64,000 bases of DNA, from the NCBI GenBank assembly GCA_965198045.1, contig CBDAOL010000011.1, forward strand, positions 496,001 through 560,000, written 5' to 3'. The notes under the pieces were generated by a model. That model was not told the DNA's origin. It ran no database searches and was given only the letters and a program-made list of their open reading frames with translations. The first letter of the stretch is position 1. The number at the start of each line of letters is the position of its first letter. The DNA is from CBDDEC01 sp965198045 (GTDB lineage: Bacteria; Chloroflexota; Dehalococcoidia; UBA2979). Below, in pieces: positions 42,565 to 53,423 of the stretch. The position numbers and the translations under genes were made by a program.

Positions 42565-44766
42565 ATGCGTCGTCTCATCTTCCTGCTCGTCGCCATGTTG
42601 TTTTCCGTGGCGTGCACCTCGGACGTTCCGCAGGCCTCGACGCCCACCCCAACCTCTGAATCCACAGCTGAGTCCACACCTGAATCGACACCAACACCCA
42701 CAGCTACGCCGCGGGCGGCTGTGACCGTGCAACCGATCTTCGACGGGATGATCGCCGGAATCCGCCTGGGACCGGAGGCGGTTCGCGGCGGAGCCCCCGA
42801 GTGCATCGACGCCACGCCGATGCGCGTCCGGCTGGCCGATGCAGTCCTGTCGCCGTTGAACCCGGTGCCAGCCACGCTTCCCGAGGGCGCCATCCTCGAC
42901 TACTGGGAGGTGGTCGAGTGTGGCGAGGAGGTGGTCGCAGCAGAGGCATCCTTCAGGCTGCGAGGCAACCGTTCGCTGCAGATCTTTCGCTTCCGCGGTG
43001 AGCCTGTGTTCCGTGGCGAGTATCCGGTGAACGCGGTTCGGCGGGTCACCGTCCGCGGCCGCGATGGGATTGGAGTGTCGCTTCACGCTGACGGACGGTC
43101 AGCGATCTTCATACGCGAGCCCTGGGGACTGACCACGATCCGCGCGTCGGCGATCAACGTGGACGAACTCGCCGAGATCGTCTTTGACTTGAAGCCCAAC
43201 CACGCGGCTGGGCTGAGTCCGGACACGCTCGCAATCCTGGATGCTGCGAGCCCCGGCCTGACCGACGTGGCTGTTCAAGTGCTGGCGGCAGACGCAGAGC
43301 AGGCGACCCGCTTGATGCTGCCGATCACCGCACTGTGCTCCATGCACGGCGAACTCTTCGAGCACTGCCGCCTCGATGGGAAGACCACGACCGACACCTT
43401 CGTCGGCCACGTCCTCACCGGGCTGCTGCACTGCGAAGGACGTGTCGTCCCACCAGATCTACTGGCCGAGTCACTCAGTCCACTCGACGATCGCGGTCTA
43501 CTGCTGACCGGAGTCTGGCGGCTCGACGAGGAGTTCAAGCAGCTCGCGGGCGAGGCGCTCTCCCCGCTCGAGGAGGCCAGCGTCGAGTTTGCGCTCGCCT
43601 TTGCCGCCGCCGGGCTGCCGCAGTGGGAGGTCATGTTCTTCGTCGATCCGGAAGCGGACGCTCCGATCCGATTCACCGAGATACAGTCCGACGGATGGAC
43701 CGCAGCCGATACGGTCGAGCGGATCGGTAGCTCCTGGGTACCCCTCGCCGTGGACGTGACCCCGCCCGCCGGTGAGCCAGCTGTTCTCCATCTCAGCGCT
43801 GAGGCACTCAGGGTCCTGGACACAGCGATCGACGGGCTCGCGGGCTGGCTTGGTACCGACGAGACGACGCTCTCGCTCGATCGCATCGTGCGAGTCGAGT
43901 GGCCCGACGGCTGTCTCGGCGAGCAGCGACCTGGACAGTCGTGCACCGACGGAGCCGTGCCGGGCTATCACGTCCGCATCTTCCTGGGGGGTGAATGGTC
44001 ATACCAGGTACGGAGCAACCTCGATGCCAGTCGGCTGGTGTGGTTCACGGATTGGATCGTCGAGGGGACGTTCGCCGGTGTCAGTCTGGATCGGCTGCTC
44101 AACATTGACGGCGAGTTCCCCGATGCGCTCGACGAGCGGCATCAACAGTTCGTGATCATGCCGGGTTCTGATATCTCGCTCGTCGAGTCGCTCAGGTTCG
44201 GTGACCCTGTGCTCGTCGCGGGCGACGGTCGCCCCAGCAGCGATGTGCCTCTCATGATCTGGATCGAACGGGACCCCGAGATCGCGCCGCCCGGTGCCTC
44301 GGACCCCGATCGAATCGTGGCCGCAGCCGTTCACGCCATGGGGGTGTTGCTGAGCACGGGCGGCCTCGAACTCGGCTCGATTGAACCGGCCGAGTGGCCC
44401 GACACGTGCCTCGGCGTTCAGCGGCGGCCGTCTTGCGCGTCCGCGATCGTCCCGGGTTTCGTCGTCCAGGTGACGCACAGCAGTGGAGCGAGCTATGAGA
44501 TCCGAACGGATCTCGCAGGCAGCCAGTTTGTGTGGGTCGGCGAGCTCGCCGTCGAGGGCGTCGTGAACGAGGTCGTCGTGGCCACGACCATCGGGGTTGA
44601 AGCCGACACGGGTGAGCGATATCGGGCGCGCGTGGTTGATGGCTCCACGATCGCCGGTCTCGCCTCCTTCGACCGGGTAAGCCGAGACGAGCGCGTCAAG
44701 ATCACGCTCGCCCCCGACCCTGATGGCAGCGGCTGGGTCATCGTGGCCCTCGACCTTGCGAGCTGA
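42565..44766 (+). CDS. Large lipoprotein with repeated WPDxCLG modules
   Basis: 733 residues from ATG 42565. The start MRRLIFLLVAMLFSVAC is a lipoprotein signal (lipobox SVAC, Cys17), followed by a Thr/Pro/Ser-rich linker up to about residue 50. The body has at least two copies of a module with VEWPDGCLGEQRPGQSC or AEWPDTCLGVQRRPSCA, then PGYHVRIF or PGFVVQVT and WSYQVRSNLDASRLVW or ASYEIRTDLAGSQFVW. A Trp-Pro-Asp...Cys-Leu-Gly unit followed by a strand pair is also seen in other short bacterial secreted proteins. Paired Cys in each module suggest a disulfide. It should be anchored outside the cytoplasmic membrane. Function unknown. Confidence 0.85.
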   Translation: MRRLIFLLVAMLFSVACTSDVPQASTPTPTSESTAESTPESTPTPTATPRAAVTVQPIFDGMIAGIRLGPEAVRGGAPECIDATPMRVRLADAVLSPLNPVPATLPEGAILDYWEVVECGEEVVAAEASFRLRGNRSLQIFRFRGEPVFRGEYPVNAVRRVTVRGRDGIGVSLHADGRSAIFIREPWGLTTIRASAINVDELAEIVFDLKPNHAAGLSPDTLAILDAASPGLTDVAVQVLAADAEQATRLMLPITALCSMHGELFEHCRLDGKTTTDTFVGHVLTGLLHCEGRVVPPDLLAESLSPLDDRGLLLTGVWRLDEEFKQLAGEALSPLEEASVEFALAFAAAGLPQWEVMFFVDPEADAPIRFTEIQSDGWTAADTVERIGSSWVPLAVDVTPPAGEPAVLHLSAEALRVLDTAIDGLAGWLGTDETTLSLDRIVRVEWPDGCLGEQRPGQSCTDGAVPGYHVRIFLGGEWSYQVRSNLDASRLVWFTDWIVEGTFAGVSLDRLLNIDGEFPDALDERHQQFVIMPGSDISLVESLRFGDPVLVAGDGRPSSDVPLMIWIERDPEIAPPGASDPDRIVAAAVHAMGVLLSTGGLELGSIEPAEWPDTCLGVQRRPSCASAIVPGFVVQVTHSSGASYEIRTDLAGSQFVWVGELAVEGVVNEVVVATTIGVEADTGERYRARVVDGSTIAGLASFDRVSRDERVKITLAPDPDGSGWVIVALDLAS

Positions 44767-44841
44767 ATCGAGCGCCGGAACTCCTCGATGTCGGACCTGT
44801 CCATGCTCGGAGGATGCCGACGAGGCGGACTTGTCGTGCCC

Positions 44842-45984
44842 CTACTTGTGAGAGGAGGCACAACTTGCGCTGGACGGGTGACCGGCGCACACGGCAAAGC
44901 GCCCACCTTGCCGTAGGCCCTCGACATCTCCCAGTGCCGCGTCGAGGACGGATGTGGCCTCAGGCTCCGGGCACGGACGCGGCTGGAACTGCACGCGGTC
45001 GTTGTCCGTGAGAATGCAGCGCAATTCGATGGCGGAAAGTTGCTGCGAGCTGACCTCCACGGTTGCGATGAGTCCGTACCCGGGAAACCGCTCGCGAAAG
45101 CGCCCCGGTGTCCCGAACACGAAGTTGCCCAGCGAGTACAGCACCGGCACGCCGCTCAGCACCTCCACGGGCTGCACCACGTGCGGTCCATGGCCCACCA
45201 CGAGGTCGTACCCCGCGACAACAAACAGCCATGCGAGGGCGCGTTGCGAGGGCTGCACGTCGCTGTAGTTCGAGCCCCAGTGCACGAATGCCACCACGAG
45301 GTCTGCGCCGCCGCGGCGCGCCTCGTTCGCCGCGCGCACGATCGCGCACGGGTGGTAACTCGCGCCGCCCGCCTGGTCGGCGGTCGCAACTCGCCGGCTG
45401 CCGTAGTGGTCGCCGAAGGCAACGATCGCCACCGCCCCCGCCGAGGTTTGCAGCAGCAGCGGCGCCTCGGCGGACGAGGCGGTCACTCCGGCACCGACTG
45501 AGGCGATCCCGGCGTTCGACAGCGCCTCGACGGTGTCGCTGAGGCCGTCCGGGCCCCGGTCCATGGCGTGGTTGTTCGCAAGTCCGGCGGCCGTCACGCC
45601 CGCGTTAGCGAGCGCCTCGGCGGCCGCTGGCTGCGCGTTGTAGCTCCAGCGGCTGCGCCTCGCGTAGGCCTCCGTCCGTTCGGTGATCGGCCCCTCGAGG
45701 TTAGCCACCACGTGCTCGCCATCGAGGAGCGACACCACTTCCTCGAAGGGCCAGTCGAAGCCGTTCGCGTCGAGCCACGGCTGAGCCGCATCGCCGAGCA
45801 ACGTATCGCCGAGGAAGGTGATGCGCACCGGTTCGCTCCGCAGATCGCTCGCCGGCAAGGCACGCGCCGAAGGCTCGATCGCGCAGCGATGGTCCTCGAT
45901 CGATGCGACCGCGCCTGCCCCGCCGGCGAGGCCGGCGACCGCGAGCGCGACGAGCAGCAGCGATCGGCGCACGAATGTCCGCAT
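44842..45984 (-). CDS. CapA-family poly-gamma-glutamate / metallophosphatase-like exported protein
   Basis: 380 residues from ATG 45984 (MRTFVRRSLLLVALAVAGLA), which opens a typical signal peptide; the longer frame starting at 46119 is unlikely. The PGA_cap metallophosphatase-like fold shows ITFLGDTLLGDAAQPW (metal Asp), VVANLEGPIT (NLE motif), GLANNHAMDRG (NNH), VAFVHWGSNYSD and VVGHGPHVVQPVEVL, the standard order of metal ligands. Members build or process capsule poly-gamma-glutamate, but many are of unknown substrate. No capB/capC gene is near. It is convergent with the lipoprotein gene and divergent from the methyltransferase gene. Confidence 0.9.
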   Translation of the reverse strand: MRTFVRRSLLLVALAVAGLAGGAGAVASIEDHRCAIEPSARALPASDLRSEPVRITFLGDTLLGDAAQPWLDANGFDWPFEEVVSLLDGEHVVANLEGPITERTEAYARRSRWSYNAQPAAAEALANAGVTAAGLANNHAMDRGPDGLSDTVEALSNAGIASVGAGVTASSAEAPLLLQTSAGAVAIVAFGDHYGSRRVATADQAGGASYHPCAIVRAANEARRGGADLVVAFVHWGSNYSDVQPSQRALAWLFVVAGYDLVVGHGPHVVQPVEVLSGVPVLYSLGNFVFGTPGRFRERFPGYGLIATVEVSSQQLSAIELRCILTDNDRVQFQPRPCPEPEATSVLDAALGDVEGLRQGGRFAVCAGHPSSASCASSHK

Positions 45985-46045
45985 GCGCGCGATGGTAGGG
46001 CGATCGTCAGCGATACTCGGCAGGCGGAAGCGTCGAGGAGCAGCG

Positions 46046-46804
46046 ATGCCAGCAGCAGGCGGCCGCCCACCCCTCAAGTCGTACCGCGACCTCTGCGCGC
46101 AGGCATACGACCTCGACAAGCCGGACCCGCCGAAGCACGAGCTCGCGTTCTACTGGCGGCTCTTCGAAGAGACCGGTGGCGTCGACGCTGGTGTCCCGGT
46201 CCTCGAGGTCATGTGCGGCAGCGGCCGCTTCCTCGTGCCCTTCGCAGAGCGGGGCGCTGATATCGACGGCGTCGATGCATCACCGCAGATGCTGGCGGCC
46301 TGTCAGGCGAAGCTCGATCAGCGCGACCTGGCCGCCGGGATCTTCGAGCAGTTCACGCAGGACTTCGACCTGCCGCACGAGTACGGCTACGCGTTCCTGC
46401 CCGGCGGGTCCTTCACGCTGCTGGACCGCGACGATGCACTCGCGACGCTCTCGCGCGTGCGCTCGCATCTGCGGCCAGGCGCCACCTTCGCGTTCGAGTG
46501 CATGACGCCGAGGGCGGACGCGGCCTTTCCCTGGAGGGAGGGCGAACGGTCGTGGACGCGCGCAGACGGCGCGGTCATCAGGCAGACGTCCGTCGAACCC
46601 GGCCTCGATCGCTACGACCTCCAGATCGACGGCGAGGTCGTCGCAACCGAGGAGGAACGGCTGTCGTACCACTACTGGGAGCAGTCGGACCTCGAGGCCG
46701 CACTCCTCGATGCTGGCTTCGCCGACCTGCGCGTCGTCAAGCCCTACTACCTCGATCGCCCCGCCGAGCAGGAGTTGCTCGCGGTGTACGTCGCGCGGGC
46801 GTAG
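46046..46804 (+). CDS. Class I SAM-dependent methyltransferase
   Basis: 252 residues from ATG 46046, with GAGGAG 5 nt upstream. The SAM motif I is VLEVMCGSGRFLVPFAERGA, followed by the acidic DGVDASPQMLAACQAKL. Motif IV region is YGYAFLPGGSFTLLDRDDAL, and the C-terminus has LSYHYWEQSDLEAALLDAGF and FADLRVVKPYYLDRPA. This is the common small-molecule methyltransferase layout. The acceptor is not identifiable. It is cytosolic. It is divergent from capA and upstream of the methylmalonyl-CoA module by about 115 bp. Confidence 0.88.
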   Translation: MPAAGGRPPLKSYRDLCAQAYDLDKPDPPKHELAFYWRLFEETGGVDAGVPVLEVMCGSGRFLVPFAERGADIDGVDASPQMLAACQAKLDQRDLAAGIFEQFTQDFDLPHEYGYAFLPGGSFTLLDRDDALATLSRVRSHLRPGATFAFECMTPRADAAFPWREGERSWTRADGAVIRQTSVEPGLDRYDLQIDGEVVATEEERLSYHYWEQSDLEAALLDAGFADLRVVKPYYLDRPAEQELLAVYVARA

Positions 46805-46919
46805 GGCTAGCCCTGACTCGGCGCCACACCTAGACTCGGCCTTCCGAGGGGTATGCGAGGCGGCGGGCAGCGTTCGTGCGCGCCCACCGCCGTTCCCATG
46901 CACGGAAAAGGTGGCGTCC

Positions 46920-48575
<1,656 letters not shown>

Positions 48576-48600
48576 GGCTCGCGCCTCCGCGATCGTGCCT

Positions 48601-49098
48601 ATGACCGACACTCCTCCTGAGACTCCGATCGACATCGAGACCGTGCTTGCAGAGAACGCGAGCGCGCGCGCCGAGTTCATGGCGGCGATCGACGCGCTAC
48701 CGCGCGAGAGACGAGAAGAAGCTGCGTTCGACGGTTGGTCGGTGCACGACCTCGTGTTGCACCTGGCGATCTGGCAGGACGCTGCGGCCTCGGCGTTGCT
48801 GCAGCTCGCCGCTGGCGAGCGTCCGGGCATCGAGGGCTTCACCGGCGACAACATCGACGACTGGAACGAGGGGCGGGTGGAGGCCGCGCGAGGCCTCGGC
48901 TGGGAGCAGTCGCTCGCGCGGCTGCGCTCCGCTCGCGAAGCTTTCGAGGCGGCAGTTCGCGCCGCCGCCCAGGCTCTTCCCGACGACCGGCTCGTCGCGA
49001 CTAAGACAGCGGGTGGGCTCATCCTCGGCAACGGCGCTGAGCACGACCGCGACCACGGCGAACAGATCCTCGCCTGGCGGCGAGACCACGGCATCTAA
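48601..49098 (+). CDS. DinB/ClbS-like four-helix protein in the mutase cluster
   Basis: 165 residues from ATG 48601. The helices ENASARAEFMAAIDALPRER, FDGWSVHDLVLHLAIWQDA (metal His after WSVxDLVxH), LARLRSAREAFEAAVRAAA and HDRDHGEQILAWR (HxxxH) match maleylpyruvate-isomerase N-terminal/DinB-like metal proteins (TIGR03083-like). Its position between the mutase and epimerase genes suggests co-transcription, though a role in propionate metabolism is not established. Soluble; substrate unknown. Confidence 0.8.
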   Translation: MTDTPPETPIDIETVLAENASARAEFMAAIDALPRERREEAAFDGWSVHDLVLHLAIWQDAAASALLQLAAGERPGIEGFTGDNIDDWNEGRVEAARGLGWEQSLARLRSAREAFEAAVRAAAQALPDDRLVATKTAGGLILGNGAEHDRDHGEQILAWRRDHGI

Positions 49099-49140
49099 CG
49101 CCAACGACAGTCGAAACGACGAAGCTCAGAGGAGGTCCAA

Positions 49141-49956
49141 GTGATCGGTCACATTCACCACGTCGGAGTGGTCCTGCCGGACGCTGACGAGGCGCTCGGC
49201 TTCTATCGCGACACGATGGGCCTCACGGTGACCGACGATGTCACCATCGAGGAGCAGGGCGTTCGCGGCGTGCTCCTCGGCGTCGGTGAGAACGAGATCG
49301 AGCTGCTGCAGCCGACGAGGGATGACACCGGCGTCGCGCGCTACCTCGACAGCCGCGGACCGACCTTGCACCACATCTGCTTCGAAACCGACGACATCGA
49401 GGGCGAACTGGAGCGGCTCAAAGCGGCGAACGTGGATCTCATCGACGAGGAGCCGCGCGATGGCATCGCTGGCCGCATCGCCTTCATCCATCCGAAGGCA
49501 TCGCATGGGGTCCTGATCGAACTCGCACAGACCCCCGACGGGTCGCACGTGTCGCCGGAGAAGGGGTTCGACCACCTCGCGATGACCGTCGCCGATTACG
49601 AGGCAGCGCAGGCGACGTGGAAGCGGCTGGTCGGCCTCGAGGTCGTCAACGAGATCAGCGTCGAGGGCCGCGGGATGCTGATCGGGCAGATGCCGAGCGG
49701 CCAGTGCATGGTCGAGCTGCTCGCGGCCCAGGACGAGGACTCGCCGATGGCCCAGCGCATCGCGGAGAACGGCGAGGGCCCCGCCTCGATGGTCGCGATC
49801 GAGGTCGCGGACATTGACGCCGAGATCACCCGCTACCGCGAGGCCGGCGTCGAGCTGCCGGACGCGGCGCCGGGGCCGCTGCCGAACTCGGTCACGAGCA
49901 CGATCTCGCCGAACCAGAGCTACGGCTTGGCGATCCAGCTCGTGCAGTTCGCCTAG
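49141..49956 (+). CDS. mce: Methylmalonyl-CoA epimerase with a second VOC domain
   Basis: 271 residues from GTG 49141; AGAGGAGG lies 6 nt upstream. Residues 1-130 are a full epimerase-type VOC domain: IGHIHHVGVVLPDADEALGF, LLQPT after ENEIE, GPTLHHICFETDDIEGELER and HGVLIELAQ, giving the His/Gln-Glu metal set (H of HHVG, H of LHHIC, E of IEL). Residues about 141-271 form a second VOC domain (GFDHLAMTVADYEAAQATWK, IGQMPSGQCMVELL, GLAIQLVQF). Known epimerases are about 130-150 residues, so this is a fusion. It should racemise (S)- to (R)-methylmalonyl-CoA for the mutase next door. Confidence 0.9.
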   Translation: MIGHIHHVGVVLPDADEALGFYRDTMGLTVTDDVTIEEQGVRGVLLGVGENEIELLQPTRDDTGVARYLDSRGPTLHHICFETDDIEGELERLKAANVDLIDEEPRDGIAGRIAFIHPKASHGVLIELAQTPDGSHVSPEKGFDHLAMTVADYEAAQATWKRLVGLEVVNEISVEGRGMLIGQMPSGQCMVELLAAQDEDSPMAQRIAENGEGPASMVAIEVADIDAEITRYREAGVELPDAAPGPLPNSVTSTISPNQSYGLAIQLVQFA

Positions 49957-50067
49957 CGATCGAACGCAGGCGAGAGGCGTAGCGCAAATCGCGCGTCTGC
50001 GGCAGACTGAGGCCGCTGCAACGTTGCCGAGCGCATTCACGCGCGGCGCAAACGAGGAGCGCTCCCC

Positions 50068-50475
50068 ATGGCCGACGACCGACCGATCCGCATCCTCATT
50101 GCCAAGCCCGGCCTCGATGGCCACGACCGCGGGGCGAAGGTGCTGGCGCGCGCCCTGCGCGACGCCGGTATGGAGGTCGTGTACACCGGCATCCGCCAGA
50201 CGCCGCAAATGATCGCCGAGGCCGCGCTGCAGGAAGATGTCGACGTCGTCGGCCTCTCCATCCTCTCCGGAGCCCACCTCGAGCTGTTCCCGCGCGTCGT
50301 CGAAGAGCTGAGAGCACGCGGGGTTGACGACGTGCTGCTCTGCGCCGGCGGCATCATCCCCAACGAGGACATCGACCAGATCAAATCGTTCGGGTTCGAC
50401 TTCGTGGGCGGGCCCGGGATGGACACGCGCGACTTCGTTACGTTCATCAACGACCACGCGGCCACGCGCGCCTAG
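50068..50475 (+). CDS. Methylmalonyl-CoA mutase small (B12-binding) subunit
   Basis: 135 residues from ATG 50068. The cobalamin-binding Rossmann-like domain has DGHDRGAKVLARALRDAG (the lower-ligand His motif DxHxxG), VVGLSILSGAHLEL (SxL...) and LLCAGGIIPNEDI (GG). It pairs with the large subunit (46920-48575) to form the active enzyme. The start MADDRPIRILIAKPGLDGHD is the family N-terminus. The next gene begins 18 bp downstream. Confidence 0.95.
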   Translation: MADDRPIRILIAKPGLDGHDRGAKVLARALRDAGMEVVYTGIRQTPQMIAEAALQEDVDVVGLSILSGAHLELFPRVVEELRARGVDDVLLCAGGIIPNEDIDQIKSFGFDFVGGPGMDTRDFVTFINDHAATRA

Positions 50476-50493
50476 CGCGGCCGGCGAGACACC

Positions 50494-51456
50494 GTGGATG
50501 CTGCCGAGCTGATCGAGCGGGTCGCCGCCGGCGACCGTCGAGGGCTCGCGCGCGCCATCTCCCATGTCGAGGCAGATAGCACCACCGGCCGCGAGGTCGC
50601 GGCGGCGCTCTATTCGCGCACGGGCCACGCGCAGACCGTCGGCATCACCGGGTCGGCCGGCGCCGGCAAGTCGACCCTCGTCGGAGCCCTGGCGCGCGAG
50701 CAACGCGCCCGAGGCCGCACAGTAGGCATCGTTGCAGTCGACCCTTCCTCCCCGTTCTCGCACGGCGCGATCCTCGGCGACCGCATCCGTATGCAGGACC
50801 TCACTGCTGACTCCGGCGTCTTCCTCCGCTCGATGGCCTCCCGCGGCAACCTCGGTGGCCTCGCCGAAGCGGCGACGGGCGTCATTGACCTGCTCGACGC
50901 AGCTGGCTACGACGTCGTCATCGTCGAGACGGTCGGTGCTGGCCAGGACGAGGTCGAGGTGGCGGCGGCCACCGGCACGACCGTCCTCGTCGCTAACCCC
51001 AGCGCCGGCGACGAGGTGCAGTCGATGAAGGCCGGCCTGATGGAAGTCGCGCAGATCATGGTCGTCAACAAGTCCGACCTCGCCGGCTCCGATACCGCGG
51101 TCGCGCAGCTGCGTTCACTGCTCCTGATCGCCGACCTCGGCGCCTGGGAACCGCCGATCCTCAAGGCCGTCGCGACGAAGGGCGAAGGTATCGACGAGTT
51201 GATCGACGCCATCGATGACCACCAGCGGCACATCCACGACTCCGAGCACGCCGCCGCTGAGCGCCGCGAGCTGTCGCGAAGTCAGGTCATCGCCCTCGCA
51301 CGCGCGGCGCTGCACCGCACCGCCCTCGACGCCGCTCACCGCAGCGGAGCGCTCGATGCGCTCGTCGGCCGCGTGGCCGCCCGCGAGCTCGACCCACGCG
51401 CCGCGGCGATGCAGCTGATCGAGGCGATCCAGTCCGGCTGGGCGACTCCCGACTAG
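50494..51456 (+). CDS. meaB: MeaB/ArgK-type G3E GTPase, methylmalonyl-CoA mutase chaperone
   Basis: 320 residues from GTG 50494. The P-loop is GITGSAGAGKSTLVGALARE; other G motifs are VGIVAVDPSSPFSHGAILGD, GVFLRSMASRGNLGGLAEAA (switch region), VVIVETVGAGQDEVE and VVNKSDLAGS. The G-protein protects and reactivates adenosylcobalamin-dependent methylmalonyl-CoA mutase by gating cofactor loading. It is immediately downstream of the B12 subunit gene, as is usual. Length and motifs are complete. The C-terminal helices (HRTALDAAHRSGALDALVGR) form the dimer arm. Confidence 0.95.
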   Translation: MDAAELIERVAAGDRRGLARAISHVEADSTTGREVAAALYSRTGHAQTVGITGSAGAGKSTLVGALAREQRARGRTVGIVAVDPSSPFSHGAILGDRIRMQDLTADSGVFLRSMASRGNLGGLAEAATGVIDLLDAAGYDVVIVETVGAGQDEVEVAAATGTTVLVANPSAGDEVQSMKAGLMEVAQIMVVNKSDLAGSDTAVAQLRSLLLIADLGAWEPPILKAVATKGEGIDELIDAIDDHQRHIHDSEHAAAERRELSRSQVIALARAALHRTALDAAHRSGALDALVGRVAARELDPRAAAMQLIEAIQSGWATPD

Positions 51457-51608
51457 GGACCGTTGCTCTCGATCGAAGAGACGGTGGGAGAGGCGCTCTG
51501 GTATCAGCGTCGTCGAGCCTCGGTTCGAGGGCGTCGGGGAGCACCCGAATGAGCGCAGCTCCCACCAACAACATCGCTCGCAGTACAAGCGCCGCGTAGC
51601 CTGTCGGC

Positions 51609-52310
51609 ATGCCACAGCGACTGCGCATGACCTTCGCCACGCACGGCCCGATGCGGTACGTGTCGCACCTCGACACGATGCGGACGTGGGTGCGTGCCAT
51701 CCGGCGCGCGCGGCTGCCGCTGGCGTACACACAGGGCTTCTCACCGCACCCGCGCATCGCCCTCGCCGCACCGCTGCCGGTGGGCATCGAGGGCGCGCGC
51801 GAGCTCATGGACCTCTGGCTCGACGACCCGAGCGGCCCTGCGGACGCAGTACGCGCCTTGGACGCCTCCGTACCACCCGGCCTGGAGGTCGTGGCGATCG
51901 AAGAGGTGGGCGAACGGCTGCCCTCGCTGCAGTCGCTGCTCAGCTCCGCGCGGTACCGCGCGCGCCTCGACCCATCGCAGCTCGAAATCGAAGACGTCTG
52001 CGCTCATGTGGCGCAGCGAATCAGCCAGCTGCTCGCGCTCGACGAGCTCGCGTGGGAGGAGCAGCGTGGTGAGAAGGTGCGCCGCTACGATCTCCGCCGC
52101 ACGATCCTCGACCTGTCGCTCGGTGCGGGCGACGCGCTGACCGTCGAGATGCATCTCTCGCTCGAAGAGGGCCGCACCGGCCGCCCGGCGCAGGTGCTGC
52201 GGGCGCTCGATCTCGATGGCGGCGTGCCGCACATCGTGCGCACGGAGATCACACTGCGCGATCCGAGCGAGCCAAAGCCGGAACGTACCGAGGCAGGCCA
52301 GACCGCATGA
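51609..52310 (+). CDS. DUF2344 (radical-SAM-associated) protein
   Basis: 233 residues from ATG 51609. It begins QRLRMTFATHGPMRYVSHLD, then RAIRRARLPLAYTQGFSPHP and RIALAAPLPVGIEGARELMD, the TIGR03936 pattern of proteins normally encoded beside, or fused to, a large radical SAM protein. That partner is not in the window. The C-terminal part is DLRRTILDLSLGAGDALTVE and MHLSLEEGRTGRPAQVLRAL. In Chloroflexota and Firmicutes this gene is a stable core neighbour of ribosomal genes; the reaction is unknown. It overlaps the next gene by 4 nt (ATGA). Confidence 0.88.
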   Translation: MPQRLRMTFATHGPMRYVSHLDTMRTWVRAIRRARLPLAYTQGFSPHPRIALAAPLPVGIEGARELMDLWLDDPSGPADAVRALDASVPPGLEVVAIEEVGERLPSLQSLLSSARYRARLDPSQLEIEDVCAHVAQRISQLLALDELAWEEQRGEKVRRYDLRRTILDLSLGAGDALTVEMHLSLEEGRTGRPAQVLRALDLDGGVPHIVRTEITLRDPSEPKPERTEAGQTA

Positions 52311-52930
52311 CGCGTCTCTACCTCGTGCGGCATGGCGAAACCGACAGCAACGTCGAGGGCCGCACCCAGGGCGCCCGCGACGTTCCCCTCAACCACCTGG
52401 GCCGTCTGCAGGCGCAGGCAGTGGCTGCGAAGCTCAGCAGCGCCGGTCTCTCCGCTGTCTACGCCTCGACGTCCTCACGTGCCCTCGATACCGCTGCACC
52501 GATCGCCGCCGCCCATGGCGTCGAGATGGCTCCAGACGCTCGCTTCGCCGAACTCGACCAGGGCGACCTCGACGGACTGACCAGCGAGGAGCTGCGCCAC
52601 CAGCACACCGACTTCCTCCAGCGCTGGCGGACCGAGGACCCGGCCACCCTCCGCATGCCCGGCGGCGAGACGCTGGGCGAAGTGCAGGAGCGCATGGTCG
52701 CGGCAGCGACGGCCGCGGTCGCTGCCGCTGAGGAAGACGCCGCGATCGCGATCGTGTCGCACAACCTCGCTCTCCGCTCGCTGCTCTGCCACATCCTCGA
52801 CGTCCCGCTCGCCGCGTTCCGCCGCTTCCACCACGATGTCGCAGCGATCGCCGAGGTGGAGGCGCCGGCTGACACGAACTGGTTCGTGCTCGGCCTCAAC
52901 GAGCACTGCGAGGTACCTCGACAGGCCTAG
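52307..52930 (+). CDS. Histidine phosphatase / phosphoglycerate-mutase-like protein
   Basis: 207 residues from ATG 52307, overlapping the previous stop as ATGA. Catalytic motifs are LYLVRHGETDSNVEGRTQG (RHG with the phospho-His), YASTSSRALDTAAPIA (second Arg), FAELDQGDLDG (Glu acid) and AIVSHNLALRSLLCHIL (second His). The order is that of GpmB/CobC-type phosphatases, cytosolic. The substrate is not defined by sequence; broad phosphomonoesterase activity is common in this group. Co-transcribed with DUF2344, FtsB and probably TilS. Confidence 0.92.
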   Translation: MTRLYLVRHGETDSNVEGRTQGARDVPLNHLGRLQAQAVAAKLSSAGLSAVYASTSSRALDTAAPIAAAHGVEMAPDARFAELDQGDLDGLTSEELRHQHTDFLQRWRTEDPATLRMPGGETLGEVQERMVAAATAAVAAAEEDAAIAIVSHNLALRSLLCHILDVPLAAFRRFHHDVAAIAEVEAPADTNWFVLGLNEHCEVPRQA

Positions 52931-52946
52931 TCAGAAGCCGGTCTCC

Positions 52947-53372
52947 GTGCAGCGAGACGCGACATCTGGTAGCTTCGAGTCAAGCGGGTCGCCCAGCTCG
53001 GTGGGCGCGGAACTCCAGCTCGTGGCCGCTCGTCTCCCCACCTTCGGTCCTGCGCACGTCGTGCTCGTGCTCGCGCTCGTGTTGATCGGGCTGTTCGTCT
53101 ACGCCTCCGCGCAGACTGCGGCGCGGTCGCACCAGCTGCGAGAACAGCAACGGGCCCTGGCGATCGAGGTCGAGGAGCTGCGCGACGACCACGCCGAACT
53201 GACCGGCCTGCTCCGCTGGATCCAGACGGACGAATACGCCGAGTCGCTCGCGCGCGAAGAGCTGGGTCTCGCGCGTCCGGGTGAGTTGATCGTCGAGGTC
53301 GACAGCCCCGAGGTCCCGGTCGACCGCACCCAGCAGGCCGGGGAAGACTGGTGGGAGCTGCTCTTCCGCTGA
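52947..53372 (+). CDS. Septum formation initiator, FtsB/DivIC family
   Basis: 141 residues from GTG 52947, or 123 from GTG 53001. A single membrane helix, GPAHVVLVLALVLIGLFVYA (about residues 38-58), is followed by a coiled coil, RSHQLREQQRALAIEVEELR, and a short conserved end, DEYAESLAREELGLARPGEL, as in FtsB/DivIC. It should anchor in the cytoplasmic membrane with the coiled coil outside and bridge FtsL and FtsQ in the divisome. It sits between the phosphatase and tilS genes, the common position in Gram-positive-like gene order. Confidence 0.88.
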   Translation: MQRDATSGSFESSGSPSSVGAELQLVAARLPTFGPAHVVLVLALVLIGLFVYASAQTAARSHQLREQQRALAIEVEELRDDHAELTGLLRWIQTDEYAESLAREELGLARPGELIVEVDSPEVPVDRTQQAGEDWWELLFR

Positions 53373-53423
53373 CCCGGGCTCCTTGGAGCCCGTCCCGGAC
53401 CAATCGTGCATTAGGCTGGCGCC

